64,000 bases of DNA from Zychaea mexicana (Eukaryota > Mucoromycota > Mucoromycetes > Mucorales > Lichtheimiaceae): assembly GCF_025766255.1 (NCBI RefSeq), contig NW_026516736.1:62001-126000 (forward strand), written 5' to 3'. Both the position numbers and the translations under genes were made by a program. The first letter of the stretch is position 1, and each line of letters opens with the position of its first letter. The notes under the pieces are model-generated. The model made no database searches. It was not told the DNA's origin and was given only the letters and a program-made list of their open reading frames with translations. This document shows, piece after piece, positions 23,800 through 34,337 of the stretch.

Positions 23800-24700
23800 G
23801 TATCAACTTATTTTTAATAGAAGATAATAATCAATATTTGAACTTTTATAATATCTTGATAATATTATTTATATTTACTCTCCTCTTCTTCTCCTTCCTT
23901 CCAGTCTCATCGAAGATGAAACAAAAAACGAAGTTTTTTCTATAAGCGAAGCGAATCCTTAATTAATTTATTTTAAAATAATATTATCAATAGTAAAATA
24001 CCCCCTGGTATTTTTCATATCATTAGTAAATTATTATAATTATAATGTTTAGAAAAATAAAAAATACTAGTGGGTATTTTTATATTTTTAATTTAATTTT
24101 TTATTTTTATATTGGAAAAATACCAGGAGGTATTTTTCTTATAATTATTATTATAATCTTTTTGTCAGATCTAAAGATCCTAGAAGAACTTCGTTCTTAG
24201 GTTTAAATCAAAGATTTAAAGACTGAAACAAAGAAGAAGAAAGAGGTGTTAGTTAATATATAAGCTCTCATTTATAAGAATGAGATAGATGATTAATATT
24301 AAATATAGTATAACAATAATAAAAGGAATCATATATTCTTTTTATATATTTTTTCAATATTATAGCTTTGATTTTTAATTTTTAATAATATTTTCAACTT
24401 GATCATTATCTTTAGACCTTTTATTAATATATATAAAATGTAATTTCAAATTTGAAAAGATATCATTTTAAGAACTTTTTATAGTTATTACAAAAATTAA
24501 ATCTTCTATATGCTAAATATTTAGATAAAATCCATTTGTTAAGAAGAGCTATTTTTATATTATGTAATAATAGTTTTTTTACTATTATAATATTAATAAT
24601 ATTTTTTGAAGTTATTTTATTTCTAATGTTAAAATTCTATTTTTTTATTTGTTTTAGATATTAAATTTTTCTGTCAACTATCTTGAGGTATATCCACATA
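23800..24700. other. Very AT-rich island with hairpins
   Basis: No gene. At least six short hairpins occur. AAAAAAC-GAA-GTTTTTT is at 23923-23939. Three variants of AAAATACC-N4-5-GGTATTTT start near 23995, 24061 and 24115. A CCTA(G)AAGAAC-TTC-GTTCTTAGG hairpin is at 24179-24201, and TTTAAATC-AAA-GATTTAAA is at 24202-24220. This texture resembles fungal mitochondrial intergenic DNA, so a nuclear mitochondrial insertion is possible but unproven. Confidence 0.45.
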
Positions 24701-24959
24701 ATGGTTAGAGTGTGGTTGAAAATCGACTTCCCTATATGCCCCTAACCCTTTTCCTTTTTCCCTTTTCTTTTTACTTCTTTCTTCTTCCTTCGATTTTCTT
24801 TTCTCAATTTTTTTTCAGTCTTTGTCAAATCTCGTCTCTTACTGCCACCCTCTATTGTCCATTCTCATTGTACTGTTGCTGCTTCTTTACTCCTTTTACA
24901 TATATCGCTTATAGCTTACTTATCCTTTACTCTTGAGTATAAAATATAATCCCACAATA

Positions 24960-25651
24960 AAAAGCATTTTATGTTATAGTTCTATAGCAGACATATTGAT
25001 AACTGCATCCTATAATATAATGATGCTTCCCAACAAGAAGATTGACTACTTGAATACAAGTACTGTATTGGTTGACGTATCGTTGGATGGACCACATGGA
25101 GAGCCAGTTGATTGCAGTGGTGATTAAGGGCACCACCCAGATATAAAAGCAATGTGTACACATCATTGAGGTTTGCAAAGACACGCTCAACATGTTCGTG
25201 GGGAACGATCGGTAGTAGGATGTAACCAAGGATATCTAATGGGCGAAAAATAGCAGACAGTGAATATTGAAGGTTTCACAACATAGTATCCTCAGTAGAT
25301 TAATTCTTGGAATACAAACGAGCGGCTTACGGCACAGCGGCTGGTGGTGTGTATTTGACTCCATAGATGGGTGGATAACGCTCAATTATTTGCTTGCACT
25401 CCTCACCAGCGAGCATGCTTGTGAAAAAGGATTTTTCTAAAGTGGGCATGAGTGTGGCCAAGGTAGGGGTAGGAGACCAGTTAAACGAACGTCTGAAGGT
25501 AGGTCATGTGTCACCGGTGCCGACGTAGAAGCTGGTCCCTGCATGGTGTTGCGTGAGCGATACAACACCTCGATAAGTTGTTGCTGTTGTGCTAACTGAT
25601 CCATTAACTGTTGAAGCTGCGGGTCTGTACCCAAAGGTTGCTCAGACATGA
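24960..25651 (-). pseudogene. Gag-like retroelement fragment
   Basis: Starts MSEQPLGTDPQLQQLMDQL (25651). It continues through SDVRLTG, then after a frame change through PTLATLMPTLEKSFFTSML, ECKQIIERYPPIYGVKYTPP. After a probable intron it reads GYILLPIVPHEHVERVFANL and YLGGALNHHCNQLALH. The layout (Gln-rich start, then a helical region) suggests a retrotransposon Gag. It lies just left of the DIRS element on the same strand and differs from that element's own ORF1. No polymerase follows. Confidence 0.4.
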
Positions 25652-25936
25652 TGGATCTTATGAGTGAAAGCGGTAATGACCAGCTTAGCGAAAGAAAAAT
25701 GATCAAGGATTATGTTTTCCAGAGAACAAAAAATTTATAGACAAAAATCTCTTATTATAACTCATTGTAATTCGTTATGTTTCTTTATATGTTTGGCAAT
25801 AAAGCGAGAGATATGATCACAGCACTCTTCAGTTCAGGTTCAGGAAGTCCGATGGACTCCCTCAATTGTAAGATTGCCGAGCGAAGCGAAGGCTATCGTC
25901 CCACTGTCTGAGGGCGAGCAGAGTGAGTTGAGGTGT

Positions 25937-26029
25937 AACGGCCGCTCGAAGAGCGCTCACAAACTTTATTTTTGTATATATATATAATGATGAATAAAAG
26001 AATTTGTCTCTCTTTAGCCGTTTGAAAAG
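25937..26029. repeat. DIRS left inverted terminal repeat
   Basis: Nearly exact reverse complement of 30247-30348; the copies differ mainly in the length of the TATATA tract. Confidence 0.85.
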
Positions 26030-26160
26030 TGGCAAGAGACGTGCAAAAGATAATATGGAAGGGGGGTGTATAGTTGGAAAATGTCGATGTCAAAAGGAAT
26101 GAATACAAGGAAACTAACTAAAAGAAATGAATGAAGGGGGGGACACCTCAAATCACTATC

Positions 26161-26248
26161 CTCGCCCTCGGACAGTGGGACGATAGCCTTCGCTTCGCTC
26201 GGCAATTTTACACGGTCCTTTGTGCTCGTAGAGCTCGTTTCGGTGATA
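26161..26248. repeat. DIRS internal complementary region
   Basis: The first half (to about 26207) is the reverse complement of 25873-25918 with one or two mismatches. The second half is the reverse complement of 30346-30381 with a few. Together they span the junction that would form if the two outer ends were joined in a circle. Confidence 0.8.
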
Positions 26249-26336
26249 GTTTGTATTTGTTTGGCAGTGATTATGTTCCTTGACCGGTCCAGCGCCTAGT
26301 GCGGTTGTTGAGGTGCAAGTAAGTAAATGTTCGTGC

Positions 26337-29135
26337 TCAGCTGTTGGAAGTCATGGCATCGCGATGCATCTGATGATAATGGCGTTCGAAAGTCGTATAG
26401 CTGCTTCAATTACCGGCGGCAAGCACTTCTTCGATAGAGGCGCCTGCTTCTAAAGCTGTGGTTGCTGATTCCGCTTGAATGCTGTGTACTGTAAACTGTG
26501 GATTGATACCTGCTTCGCGCATTGTATCCTGGAGCCAATTGCGGAGGCGATCCGCCGATAGAGCTTGATGCGGTGCTGTGGCGGCAACGAACAGACGTGT
26601 GGTGTTGTGGCGAAGCGGTTGTGTGCGTTGTAAATACTGATATGTCCACCAAACGGGGCAGATAGCTTGGTCTTCAGTGAGGCATGGAATGAAAGTTGAA
26701 ATCTTGTCGCCACCCTCTTTGACATCAACTGCTGTCAGTTGCATTTCAGCTAGCTAGGCCGGATTCGAAGAAGGTCGAAAGAGGACTGAGCTGAGAATTT
26801 TTGACATGTCAGATCCTGGTCGCCAACTGGTCACGATGCATAATAAGGCATGAACTTTGCGACCGCAATCCTTGAGTGAAAGTTGATCGAGAGGTGCCAT
26901 GCTTGCTAGATGAGCCACCAGAGACGAGATATCCCATCGTGCCGTGCGATCGCGAGGAGCAGGAGGATGGAGGTTGGAAGCACCTTTCATGAATTCTCGG
27001 ACCTCCCTAAGCTCACTGAATGCGGTGCCTCGAATGTCCGATGTGCAAGCTGAAATAGCAGTATGGACGCTACGCAACGTGTTGATGCTGAGACCCTGCG
27101 TGCATAAATCCGCTAAACACGCAAGGCGTTGCTGCCATGTGCATTGTTCCGGGTTTAGGTCCTTGATGGCGCACCAGTTGAAGTAATGATTGAGAGCGTA
27201 AGCGTACTGTCTGATCGTGTGAGGTTTTTTTCACTTGACCCATAATATTGATTACTGCGTCTTCGAGTCCTTTATTTTGTTCGCGGCGCCGTTTAAGCGC
27301 CAAGCTACTGTCCCTTCCAGCAGGTAGAGCGGAGAGCTCGTCTTCAGTTCTTGTAGCAGAGGCCACCACGACTGGGTGCTCCAATGCGGTGTCACTAGAA
27401 CGAGATCTTGTGGTTGTTCTGTTCGGCATTTGCAGAGGACATGGTTCAGCATTATCCATGGAGGATAAGCGTATGCATGAGCTGGCCACTGATGATGCAT
27501 GGCATTGGTCTTCCACGCTCCTGGTTCCGGTTACCAACTCATGAAAAGTGGTAGCTTGCGGTTGTGGTAGGTTGCAAAGAGATCGACAGTCCACGGACCG
27601 AAGACTTGTTGAATCATCTGGAAGGACAGGGCAGATAAGCTGGCTGTTGCTTGGGGATATTGAGATGGTGCTGTCAATCTGCTGAGACGATCGGCTACTG
27701 TGTTCTGTTGACCCGGTAGGTATGTTGCAAAGAGACGCGTATGGTAGCGGTGACAGAGGTCGAAAATCTTCGAAGCGAGGAGCTGGTGCAAATGTTGGTG
27801 TCGATAGCTGCTTTGTTTGTTGATAATGGCGCAAGTGGTCATGTTGTCAGACCGTACCTCGATCACTTAATGCTGCCACTGGTGTACGTGTTGAGTGATA
27901 GCGTGTAGAACTGCCCGAAGTTCGCACCAATTGATTGATTGATTTTGGTCGGTAGGTGCCCAGGTACCAAATGCTGTTGCGTAATGTGTAGCAGAGTTTG
28001 TTTTTCTTGTGGCGACGCCCCAACCAGAATCGCTGGCGTCGGTGTCGATGACGACGTTTGGCTGAAGAGCGAGCATAGATCGGCCATTCCAAGCTTGTAG
28101 ATTGTTGATCCACCACAGGGCATCTTGTTGGGTTGCTGCGGAGATTATTGCATGTTGTTCCCATTTTTTGCGCGACGGAAGATGAGCGTGACGGTGTAAG
28201 CTGGCCTAGAGGTCGCACGATAAGTTCCACATGTGATGACGTGCTGGGTATACCGCTGCTGTGGTCGATTGTAGATACCCCAAAATTGCTGCCAGCTTGC
28301 GGTTGGACAGGGTCTTATGGCAAAGAAGTTGATACATATCCTTGCGCACCCGGCGCAACTTGGTCTGTGGGAGCTGAAGCTCCATCATCTTGGTGTTGAT
28401 TTGTAAGCTGAGAAATGTTTGTACTTGTGTCAGTTGCCAGCAGCACTTCGTGGGACTGAGGCTGAAACCCAGTTGGGTAAGATGAGCCTTGAGAAGCAAG
28501 CCTTGTTGTCGTGCCTGTTCCTTCGTAGATGCCAGGAGGAGGATGTCGTCCAGATAGAAGATTAATCAGATTTTCTGTTCGTGGAGCAGTTGCAGTACCC
28601 GTGACATGAGTTTTGTCCATAAGCGAGGAGCATGTGCGACCCCAAAGCAGAACGTCTTGAACTGGTAGAACTTGTCCCGCCACTTGAAGCAGAGAAAACG
28701 GCGATCCTCGGGGTGTAGTGGATAGTTCAGGTAAGCTTGTTCCAAATCGACCTTGATACACCAATCGTTCTGCTGTACCAGGGACCATAGTGTGCTGATG
28801 CCTTCCATCTTGAATTTTTGATATTGAATATACTTGTTGACCGCTGAACAATCTAATACAGCGCGAACCTTGTTCTTTTGATGAATGAGGAAAAGGTATG
28901 ATTGGAATTGAACTGCTGATGACGGTATCTCGTTTATCGCGTTCAACTGCAAGTAATTGTCGACTGCCTGGTCCATGAGCAAGCTCTCCTTGTGCGACAT
29001 TTGAAGGCAATGATCTTGCGAACCCATGCTGTACGGCAGAGTGGTGATGAAGGGGATGCGCCTTAACCCGTTCTTCTGAGCAAGTGTCCAAGGATCTGTA
29101 ATCCCCCGGCGGATCCAAATGCTTGTGGGAAATCT
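26337..29135 (-). pseudogene. DIRS pol: reverse transcriptase, RNase H, tyrosine recombinase
   Basis: Reverse transcriptase: DPWTLAQKNGLRRIPF, YLFLIHQKNKVRAVLDCSAVN, KVDLEQAYL, CFGVAHAPRLW, then YLDDILLL. An in-frame TGA just before 28566 separates the last motif. RNase H: VVIDTDASDSGWG near 28040 and DNMTTCAIINKQS near 27845. Later frames end in a tyrosine recombinase: KISTFIPCLTEDQAICP, LFVAATAPHQALS, TVHSIQAESATTAL, then FERHY with the candidate nucleophile. Box II should read H-x-x-R but here is HSIQ, and a TGA stands where GNW is usual (AGN-stop-SSYTTFERHY). A 1-nt shift lies near 29125 between GGRLAQ and TSIWIRRG. The element cannot replicate itself. Confidence 0.8.
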
Positions 29136-29276
29136 GAGCGAGTCTGCCGCCTACCGGAGATTTGTGAATGATAGACAAAAGATGTTGTGTCGCAAAAACG
29201 CGTGCTTTGTGTATCCAACGCGCTCGGAGATTGTGCGACCAGTGCTTGGCTCGTAGTTGGCACCATTTGAGTAACA

Positions 29277-30269
29277 TTACTTGGACTTGTTGATGGAGGT
29301 GTTGAAGGCGCCGGATCCACCTCCCCAACCATTTCCCTGGGGGCGGCCCGGACGTCTGCCGAAGGATCGGTTGCCCCGAGGGCATCCTCGCCCACGTCCA
29401 TAGGAATTGTTGCGCTGAGAGAACGTAGCTGACGAAGTTTTTGTATGAGAGAGCTGTTGGTGATGCTTGCGATTTTTAGCCTCAGCATGGAACCTTTCGT
29501 GAAATTCGGGCCCAAAGAGTTCGCTGTCCAACTCGGCACTGCTGTCGATGGTTTCGCATGCTGAGAGCAAGGCGGCGCCCCATTTTGCCGATTTTGCAAG
29601 AGCTTGACGTCGTTCGATCCTGATGCGTTCCGCTGCATAGCTTTCCAAAATGATGGTTTCTTGGATTTTTTGGACAAATGCTTCCAAGAGTGGCGAGTTA
29701 GCTTCGGCGACAAGGTCCGGGTGCGCCTCCATAAAGTGGAGGATGAATATGAGTGGCCGCAGTCCAACATAGATGTCTCGTTGGACATTGGCGAGCAGTT
29801 TGTCTCGTTTGATAGCTTCGTGTGTGAAGCAAGAACGCAGTTCTGAATCGATCTCTTGGGTCTTAAGGATCCCATGATATGGTTCCGGATTTCTTTGTTT
29901 GATCTCTTTAAGTGTGGTCTTGGAGAGATAGTTGTCTAAACGTGAGAAATTGAATACTTCTTGCACACTGTCTGGAATGTTGTAGGTGCCGGACGAGCGA
30001 CTTTGATGAGCTGGGACGAGTTGGTAGTCTTCAGAGTCCTTGGGTGGTTTGAGAAAGGCGCGGACGGCCGATTCGGCAGTATCGGTGGTGTTGTCCTCAG
30101 ATGTATCTGCTGTGCGGTGCTGGGTTGGATCTAGAGACGCGTTGTTGATAGCAAGTTCGGCTCGCAGAAGTGGAAGAAGTTGTGCAATGAGTGCAGATGG
30201 GTTGTCGGTCTCACTCATGAAAATGCGTGCTAAGTCTGCAGCGCTTTTCAAACGGCTAAAGAGAGACAA
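29277..30269 (-). CDS. DIRS ORF1, Gag-like protein
   Basis: An open frame of 330 residues from MSLFSRLKSAADLARIF (in the inner terminal repeat) or, more likely, from the later MSETDNPSALIAQLLPLL. It has an acidic, Thr-rich segment, then a helical core (VFNFSRLDNYLSKTTLKEIK, LLANVQRDIYVGLRPLIF). The basic Gly/Arg/Asn-rich tail (SYGRGRGCPRGNRSFGRRPG) is suited to RNA binding. No zinc knuckle is present. It should coat the RNA intermediate. It is the only DIRS frame here without a stop. Confidence 0.7.
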   Translation of the reverse strand: MSLFSRLKSAADLARIFMSETDNPSALIAQLLPLLRAELAINNASLDPTQHRTADTSEDNTTDTAESAVRAFLKPPKDSEDYQLVPAHQSRSSGTYNIPDSVQEVFNFSRLDNYLSKTTLKEIKQRNPEPYHGILKTQEIDSELRSCFTHEAIKRDKLLANVQRDIYVGLRPLIFILHFMEAHPDLVAEANSPLLEAFVQKIQETIILESYAAERIRIERRQALAKSAKWGAALLSACETIDSSAELDSELFGPEFHERFHAEAKNRKHHQQLSHTKTSSATFSQRNNSYGRGRGCPRGNRSFGRRPGRPQGNGWGGGSGAFNTSINKSK

Positions 30270-30348
30270 ATTCTTTTATTCATCATTATATATATATATA
30301 TATATACAAAAATAAAGTTTGTGAGCGCTCTTCGAGCGGCCGTTACAC
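30247..30348. repeat. DIRS right inverted terminal repeat
   Basis: Reverse complement of 25937-26029. The ORF1 start lies at its inner edge. Confidence 0.85.
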
Positions 30349-30399
30349 CGAAACGAGCTCTACAAGCACGAAGGACAGTGTCTGGAGCTTCGCGATAGA

Positions 30400-30540
30400 C
30401 AATCAGTTGAATACATAAAGAGTTGAATATCAGTTGAATATCAGCGTAACACAAACGTGGTTGAATATTAGTTGAATATCAGTTGAATACATGCTGATAT
30501 TAAACGTGTAAAAATGGTTGAATATTAGTTGAGTACACGC
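30400..30540. repeat. Degenerate repeat of GTTGAATATYA
   Basis: At least seven copies of GTTGAATA(TC/TT)AGTTGAATA-like words lie between the DIRS right end and the next element, with short interruptions (ACACAAACGTG, ACATGCTGATATTAAACGTG). Confidence 0.65.
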
Positions 30541-30900
30541 CGTTTTTTCCAGTGCGAGGGATTTGGGTAAAGGATAGGTAGTGGGATGAAGCAGCTTCTC
30601 CACCATGTAATCAGTGCGAGGGCAGAATTAGGATGAGCCAATGATCTTGATTAGAATTGATAATAGATACTGACCTGAATCATCTATTCAATGGATAATT
30701 ATATGTTTTACTATTGATAACTTCAATGATGATGGATAACTACATTAAGTAGACTGAAATGTGTTATGTTATGTGGATAAAGATATATGGAAGTAGAACG
30801 AGGAAGATTGAGAATGTAAATATGATAAGGAGGGAGAACGAGGTAGGGATTGAGCAATTCAACAAGCAAGCATGAGGTGGTTTGGTCGATGCTACATATA
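30541..30900. other. Spacer between DIRS and Tc1/mariner elements
   Basis: AT-rich with no gene. It ends with the TA dinucleotide duplicated by the neighbouring insertion. Confidence 0.5.
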
Positions 30901-32808
30901 CAGTGTTTTGTAAATGATTTTGCGCACTATTTTTTTCTATTTTGTGCCTTACTTTTTTTTTAGTTTGTGCACCTAATAAATTTTGCACTAAGGTTTGTGT
31001 ACCCCCTATATTTTTTGCGTATAATGAAATAATTTTTGTGCCTTGAGATATCAATTTACGTACTGGAAGAAATATTTGCGTATCGAGTTTTTATTGATTT
31101 GTGAGTTAAAGATTTAGTTCATCAGCTAGACATCTGTCGAAGAAAGACATGGAGTGCCTGATATAACCCTGACAGTCTTCGATTGTAACTCGTTTTGCTG
31201 CCTCTGTGATCCTTTCACTGAGATTATCTTTGACTGTCAAGCAATCTCGTCTGACACCAGCTTTCACCTTAGCCCAGAATTCCTCGATAGGATTGAGGAA
31301 CGGGGAATATAGGGGTAGGTATGCTGCTTTGTATCCTCTTTCTTGGATGTAATTTCGAATTCCATCCGTCTTGTGTATGGTTGCGTTGTGTATCACGATG
31401 TATCTGCCGGTCTAGCCATTCTGATCCAGGGATGTCAAGACGCCATCGAGGAGCTCTAGAAAGTGAATAGCTCTAGTGCCTACCCTTCCATTAACCTCCT
31501 CAACTGCTTCCTCTGCAGAATCGTCATTTCTCTTCCGTTTCTTCTTGCCCTTGGTGGACTTCTTTGTTACCGGCGTTGGTTTTCTTAACGTCAGATCGAT
31601 AACACCAAGCTCGCATATGGCACCGATAATGGATATTGATACACCTCTGTTTGAAGGGACAACTTGCTTAGCAGAGGCTCCCTTGATTGACTGTCCAAAG
31701 TTTCTTCTAAGGTGCATGTTGAATCCAGCTTCGTCCACGAATACGCAATTGGTGGCATAATCCATCTCTAGATCAGCCATCCATTCGTTTATCCTAGCAA
31801 CTCTTGTCTCGATCGTTGTGGGGGCATTTCTTGCGGCAAGATGTTTGTTCAATCTTTTCAGTGTCAAGCTGCAGTGTTTGACCAAATGTCTATGTAGGCT
31901 AGATATGTCGATCGACAATGCTGGGAAGTTCACATACAGGGCATCGCGAGCCTCCCAAAGCACGGCTGATCGATTGTTGTCAAAGAAATCCATCAAAAAA
32001 GTAGTGTGTTCCTCTTTCAGCTTGCGATTGTTGCCTCCAAGAGAATTCATCTTCATGCCTGGAAGCCAACCTGGATCCTCCTTGAGCCTGTATTGACGAA
32101 CATAATGTTGGGCGGTTCTCACCACGATACCTGTCAAAATTCCTGCCTTTCTTGCTGAGAGACCACTGAAGATTGCCAAATCTAATAGTGCTTGGATTTG
32201 CTGTGGGGTATATGATCTATAATTTCCTCTAATCTGTCTAGCCACAGTCTTGGGTTTCTTTCCACTCTGTGCCTTCTTCTCTTCCCTCAGTTTCGAGACC
32301 TCTGCCTTTCGTATGCCAACAGTATCCACCTCCATTGATTGTATCTCTCGTCTTGCTTCTTTCCAGCTTGATAAGTCCATAATCCTCCTCACTGGTGGCT
32401 CTGGTGGAGCCCTTTCTTTTGGCAGATCTGTTACTCCAGGAATATACTGCTCCCACTCCATGTTGGTGATGCCGAAAAGATCTGGAGTTTCTTCAGGGTT
32501 CATTTCCTCGTTTTGGATGACGCCCATTTCATCATTGACGTTGAAGCAGTTCATATACTCCGGCGGCACTTCTGAAGGGTAGTCGTCATCGAAGTTGGCA
32601 CCAGTTCTTGACTCGAAATTGTTGACCAAATGATTTGGGATGGCCATGTTAAAAAGGTACGCAAAATATTATTTGAAGGCGCAAATTATTATTCAAGTAC
32701 GCAAATATTATTCCATCATACGCAAAAAATATGGGGGGTATGCAAACTAAAAAAAAGTAAGGCGCAAAATGTAAAAAAATAGTGCGCAAAATCATTTACA
32801 AAACACTG
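30901..32808 (-). mobile_element. Tc1/mariner (IS630)-type DNA transposon
   Basis: A 1908-bp element with both ends CAGTGTTTTGTAAATGATTT (read inward), identical for about 38 bp and similar for about 120 bp more, and flanked by TA on each side (30899-30900 and 32809-32810). Long AT-rich subterminal zones carry repeated GTRCGCAAA-like words. It encodes one transposase on minus. TA duplication is the hallmark of the superfamily. Confidence 0.9.
31106..32647 (-). pseudogene. Tc1/mariner-type transposase, in-frame TAG
   Basis: Starts MAIPNHLVNNFESRTGANF. An acidic N region is followed by a basic linker and a helix-turn-helix (YTPQQIQALLDLAIFSGLSA, GIVVRTAQHYVRQY), then the DDE core: FVDEAGFNMHLRR (first Asp), YIVIHNATIHKT, SPFLNPIEEFWAKVK (Glu). 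TAG at 31412-31414 interrupts the frame at SLDQNG, just before the second catalytic block, and could come from CAG. The second block normally begins with Asp-Asn but here reads His-Asn, which should abolish catalysis. The frame is otherwise intact, about 513 codons. Confidence 0.85.
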
Positions 32809-32976
32809 TATTCAACAAAATGGCTTTTTCCGCTATTCATCACTTTCTCCAATAGTGTGTAAAAGTTAAGCTATATCACCACTTCAATATTTCAGATATT
32901 TTAACAAAACCAAGAAACTACCACCCCTATACATCAGCCACCCGTCTGTCAACAGCAACGTCTCGAACGTCCTTGA

Positions 32977-34263
32977 AAAGACGACCGTAATATTGTCTGG
33001 CAACACGACCCAGTCCACACCAGTTACCATGTTAACAACAGAGGAACTGAAATCTCTCGACAAACTCTTCGACAAAAAGAAAAATCGATTAACTGCAACA
33101 ATGGCCACTGCCAAAAATCCCAGATCCAGTGCCAAGGAACTGTAAAGAACACGACTCTACCACAAACGAAATTTCGTTGTCGCACCTATACCAAAACCTT
33201 TACCGCATCGGAAATGCAACAAGTCCTACGGCAGCTCGAGGACTACGGTAACAACACCCTACCCTACCCTAGTACACAAGAGCTAATGCAGCTTGAAGAT
33301 ACCCCCTCCCAAAATACAGATCTGATGACCCAAATCATGAATGAACTAACAACACAAAGAGAACGCTTGGATCGCCATGAGACCATGTACGAAGAGATAC
33401 AGAGGTTGAAACACGAACTTAATGCAGCTAATGCACAAATAGCGCAGCTCGAATCAACAAACCAGCACCTCCGTCACCAGCTATCCCAACAATCACCCCA
33501 AGCGAACAACCAGGACTTCCCTCCACTCTCGAACAACAAACAGCAAACAGAAGCACCTACAAACAGCCTTGCAAGTGACTGGGCACATCCACTACGCGCC
33601 CACCCACGTCAACCCATTGTTTCCCCCCAAAGGCAACAACGCTGGCTTGCAGCAGCCGCACGCAGCTTTCAACTTCCATCGGAAACCCACGGCTTCCAAT
33701 ATATCTATGTCCCGTCGCGTGCCCGCCAACCAGCAGGACAAATCAGAGCCAATCTCCGTCGCTTTGGTGTTGACAACAGCCGAGTGCTCGACATCCAATA
33801 TCCGGCCCGACAACTGGTCGGAATTCTAGTCCATAACGACTATGTACCAACGGTTAAAGAAAAACTACAGTCCATCAACATCAAAACAACTACCTTCGAC
33901 CCCCTCGATCCTAAGAACATCCACGACCCAAAATACAAAGATGAATCAAGCGACACAAAAGCCCAAATAGCACTTGAACTACAGTATCAACGAGCTTTAC
34001 GCTCGCTACAGTACATCCGAGAGCCCGTGAAATACGCAGTAGCTCGAGCCTTCTACGACTGCGGCTAGATAGCTACTGAAGATTTGAAAGAAATCCTAGC
34101 AAAGCGACGACCTCATTGTGATGATCCCGAAGAAGCCGCAGCAAATTATTGCTTCGAGGACCAGACAGACGACGACGACTTCATGGAGGACGCAGAAGTA
34201 GGTGACGACAACCGGAAGCGCAAACTTGGTGACTCTGACAGCGTGTCAGGAAGATCCAACTAA
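32977..34263 (+). pseudogene. LINE ORF1 (nucleic-acid-binding protein)
   Basis: The frame is open from 32977; an ATG in this frame appears only at 33214. The upstream part is Cys-rich (INCNNGHCQKSQIQCQG...FRCRTYTKTFTASE) and could form a zinc finger, which suggests the true start lies further 5'. A coiled coil follows (about 33355-33485, LDRHETMYEEIQRLKHELNA), then a Gln/Pro-rich linker and a globular region. TAG at 34066-34068 (after FYDCG) is followed in frame by IATEDLKEILAKRRPHCDD and an acidic tail ending SVSGRSN at 34263, so the original product was longer. Confidence 0.7.
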
Positions 34264-34337
34264 ACCCACAACCCCTATATTAAAAAAAAAAAGAGAAGAA
34301 AAAAGAGAAAACCAACAAAAAAAAAGGATTAATTAAT

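Larger units (their letters stand above)
25873..30381 (-). mobile_element. DIRS-type tyrosine-recombinase retrotransposon
   Basis: About 4.5 kb, coding on minus. Inverted terminal repeats lie at 25937-26029 and 30247-30348 (roughly 95 bp each, both including a TATATA tract). An internal complementary region at about 26161-26248 has one half complementary to the outer left end (25873-25918) and the other half to the outer right end (30346-30381). This is the arrangement DIRS elements use to make a circular DNA intermediate. Inside are a Gag-like ORF, reverse transcriptase, RNase H and a tyrosine recombinase. No target duplication is expected and none is seen. Confidence 0.88.

Noticed and set aside
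28315..29385. Long open frame of 356 codons on minus within the DIRS pol
   Set aside because: It lies in another frame across the reverse transcriptase, is rich in His, Ser and Arg with no motif, and the RT motifs are in the overlapping frame. Only its first part may reflect the true frame before a shift.
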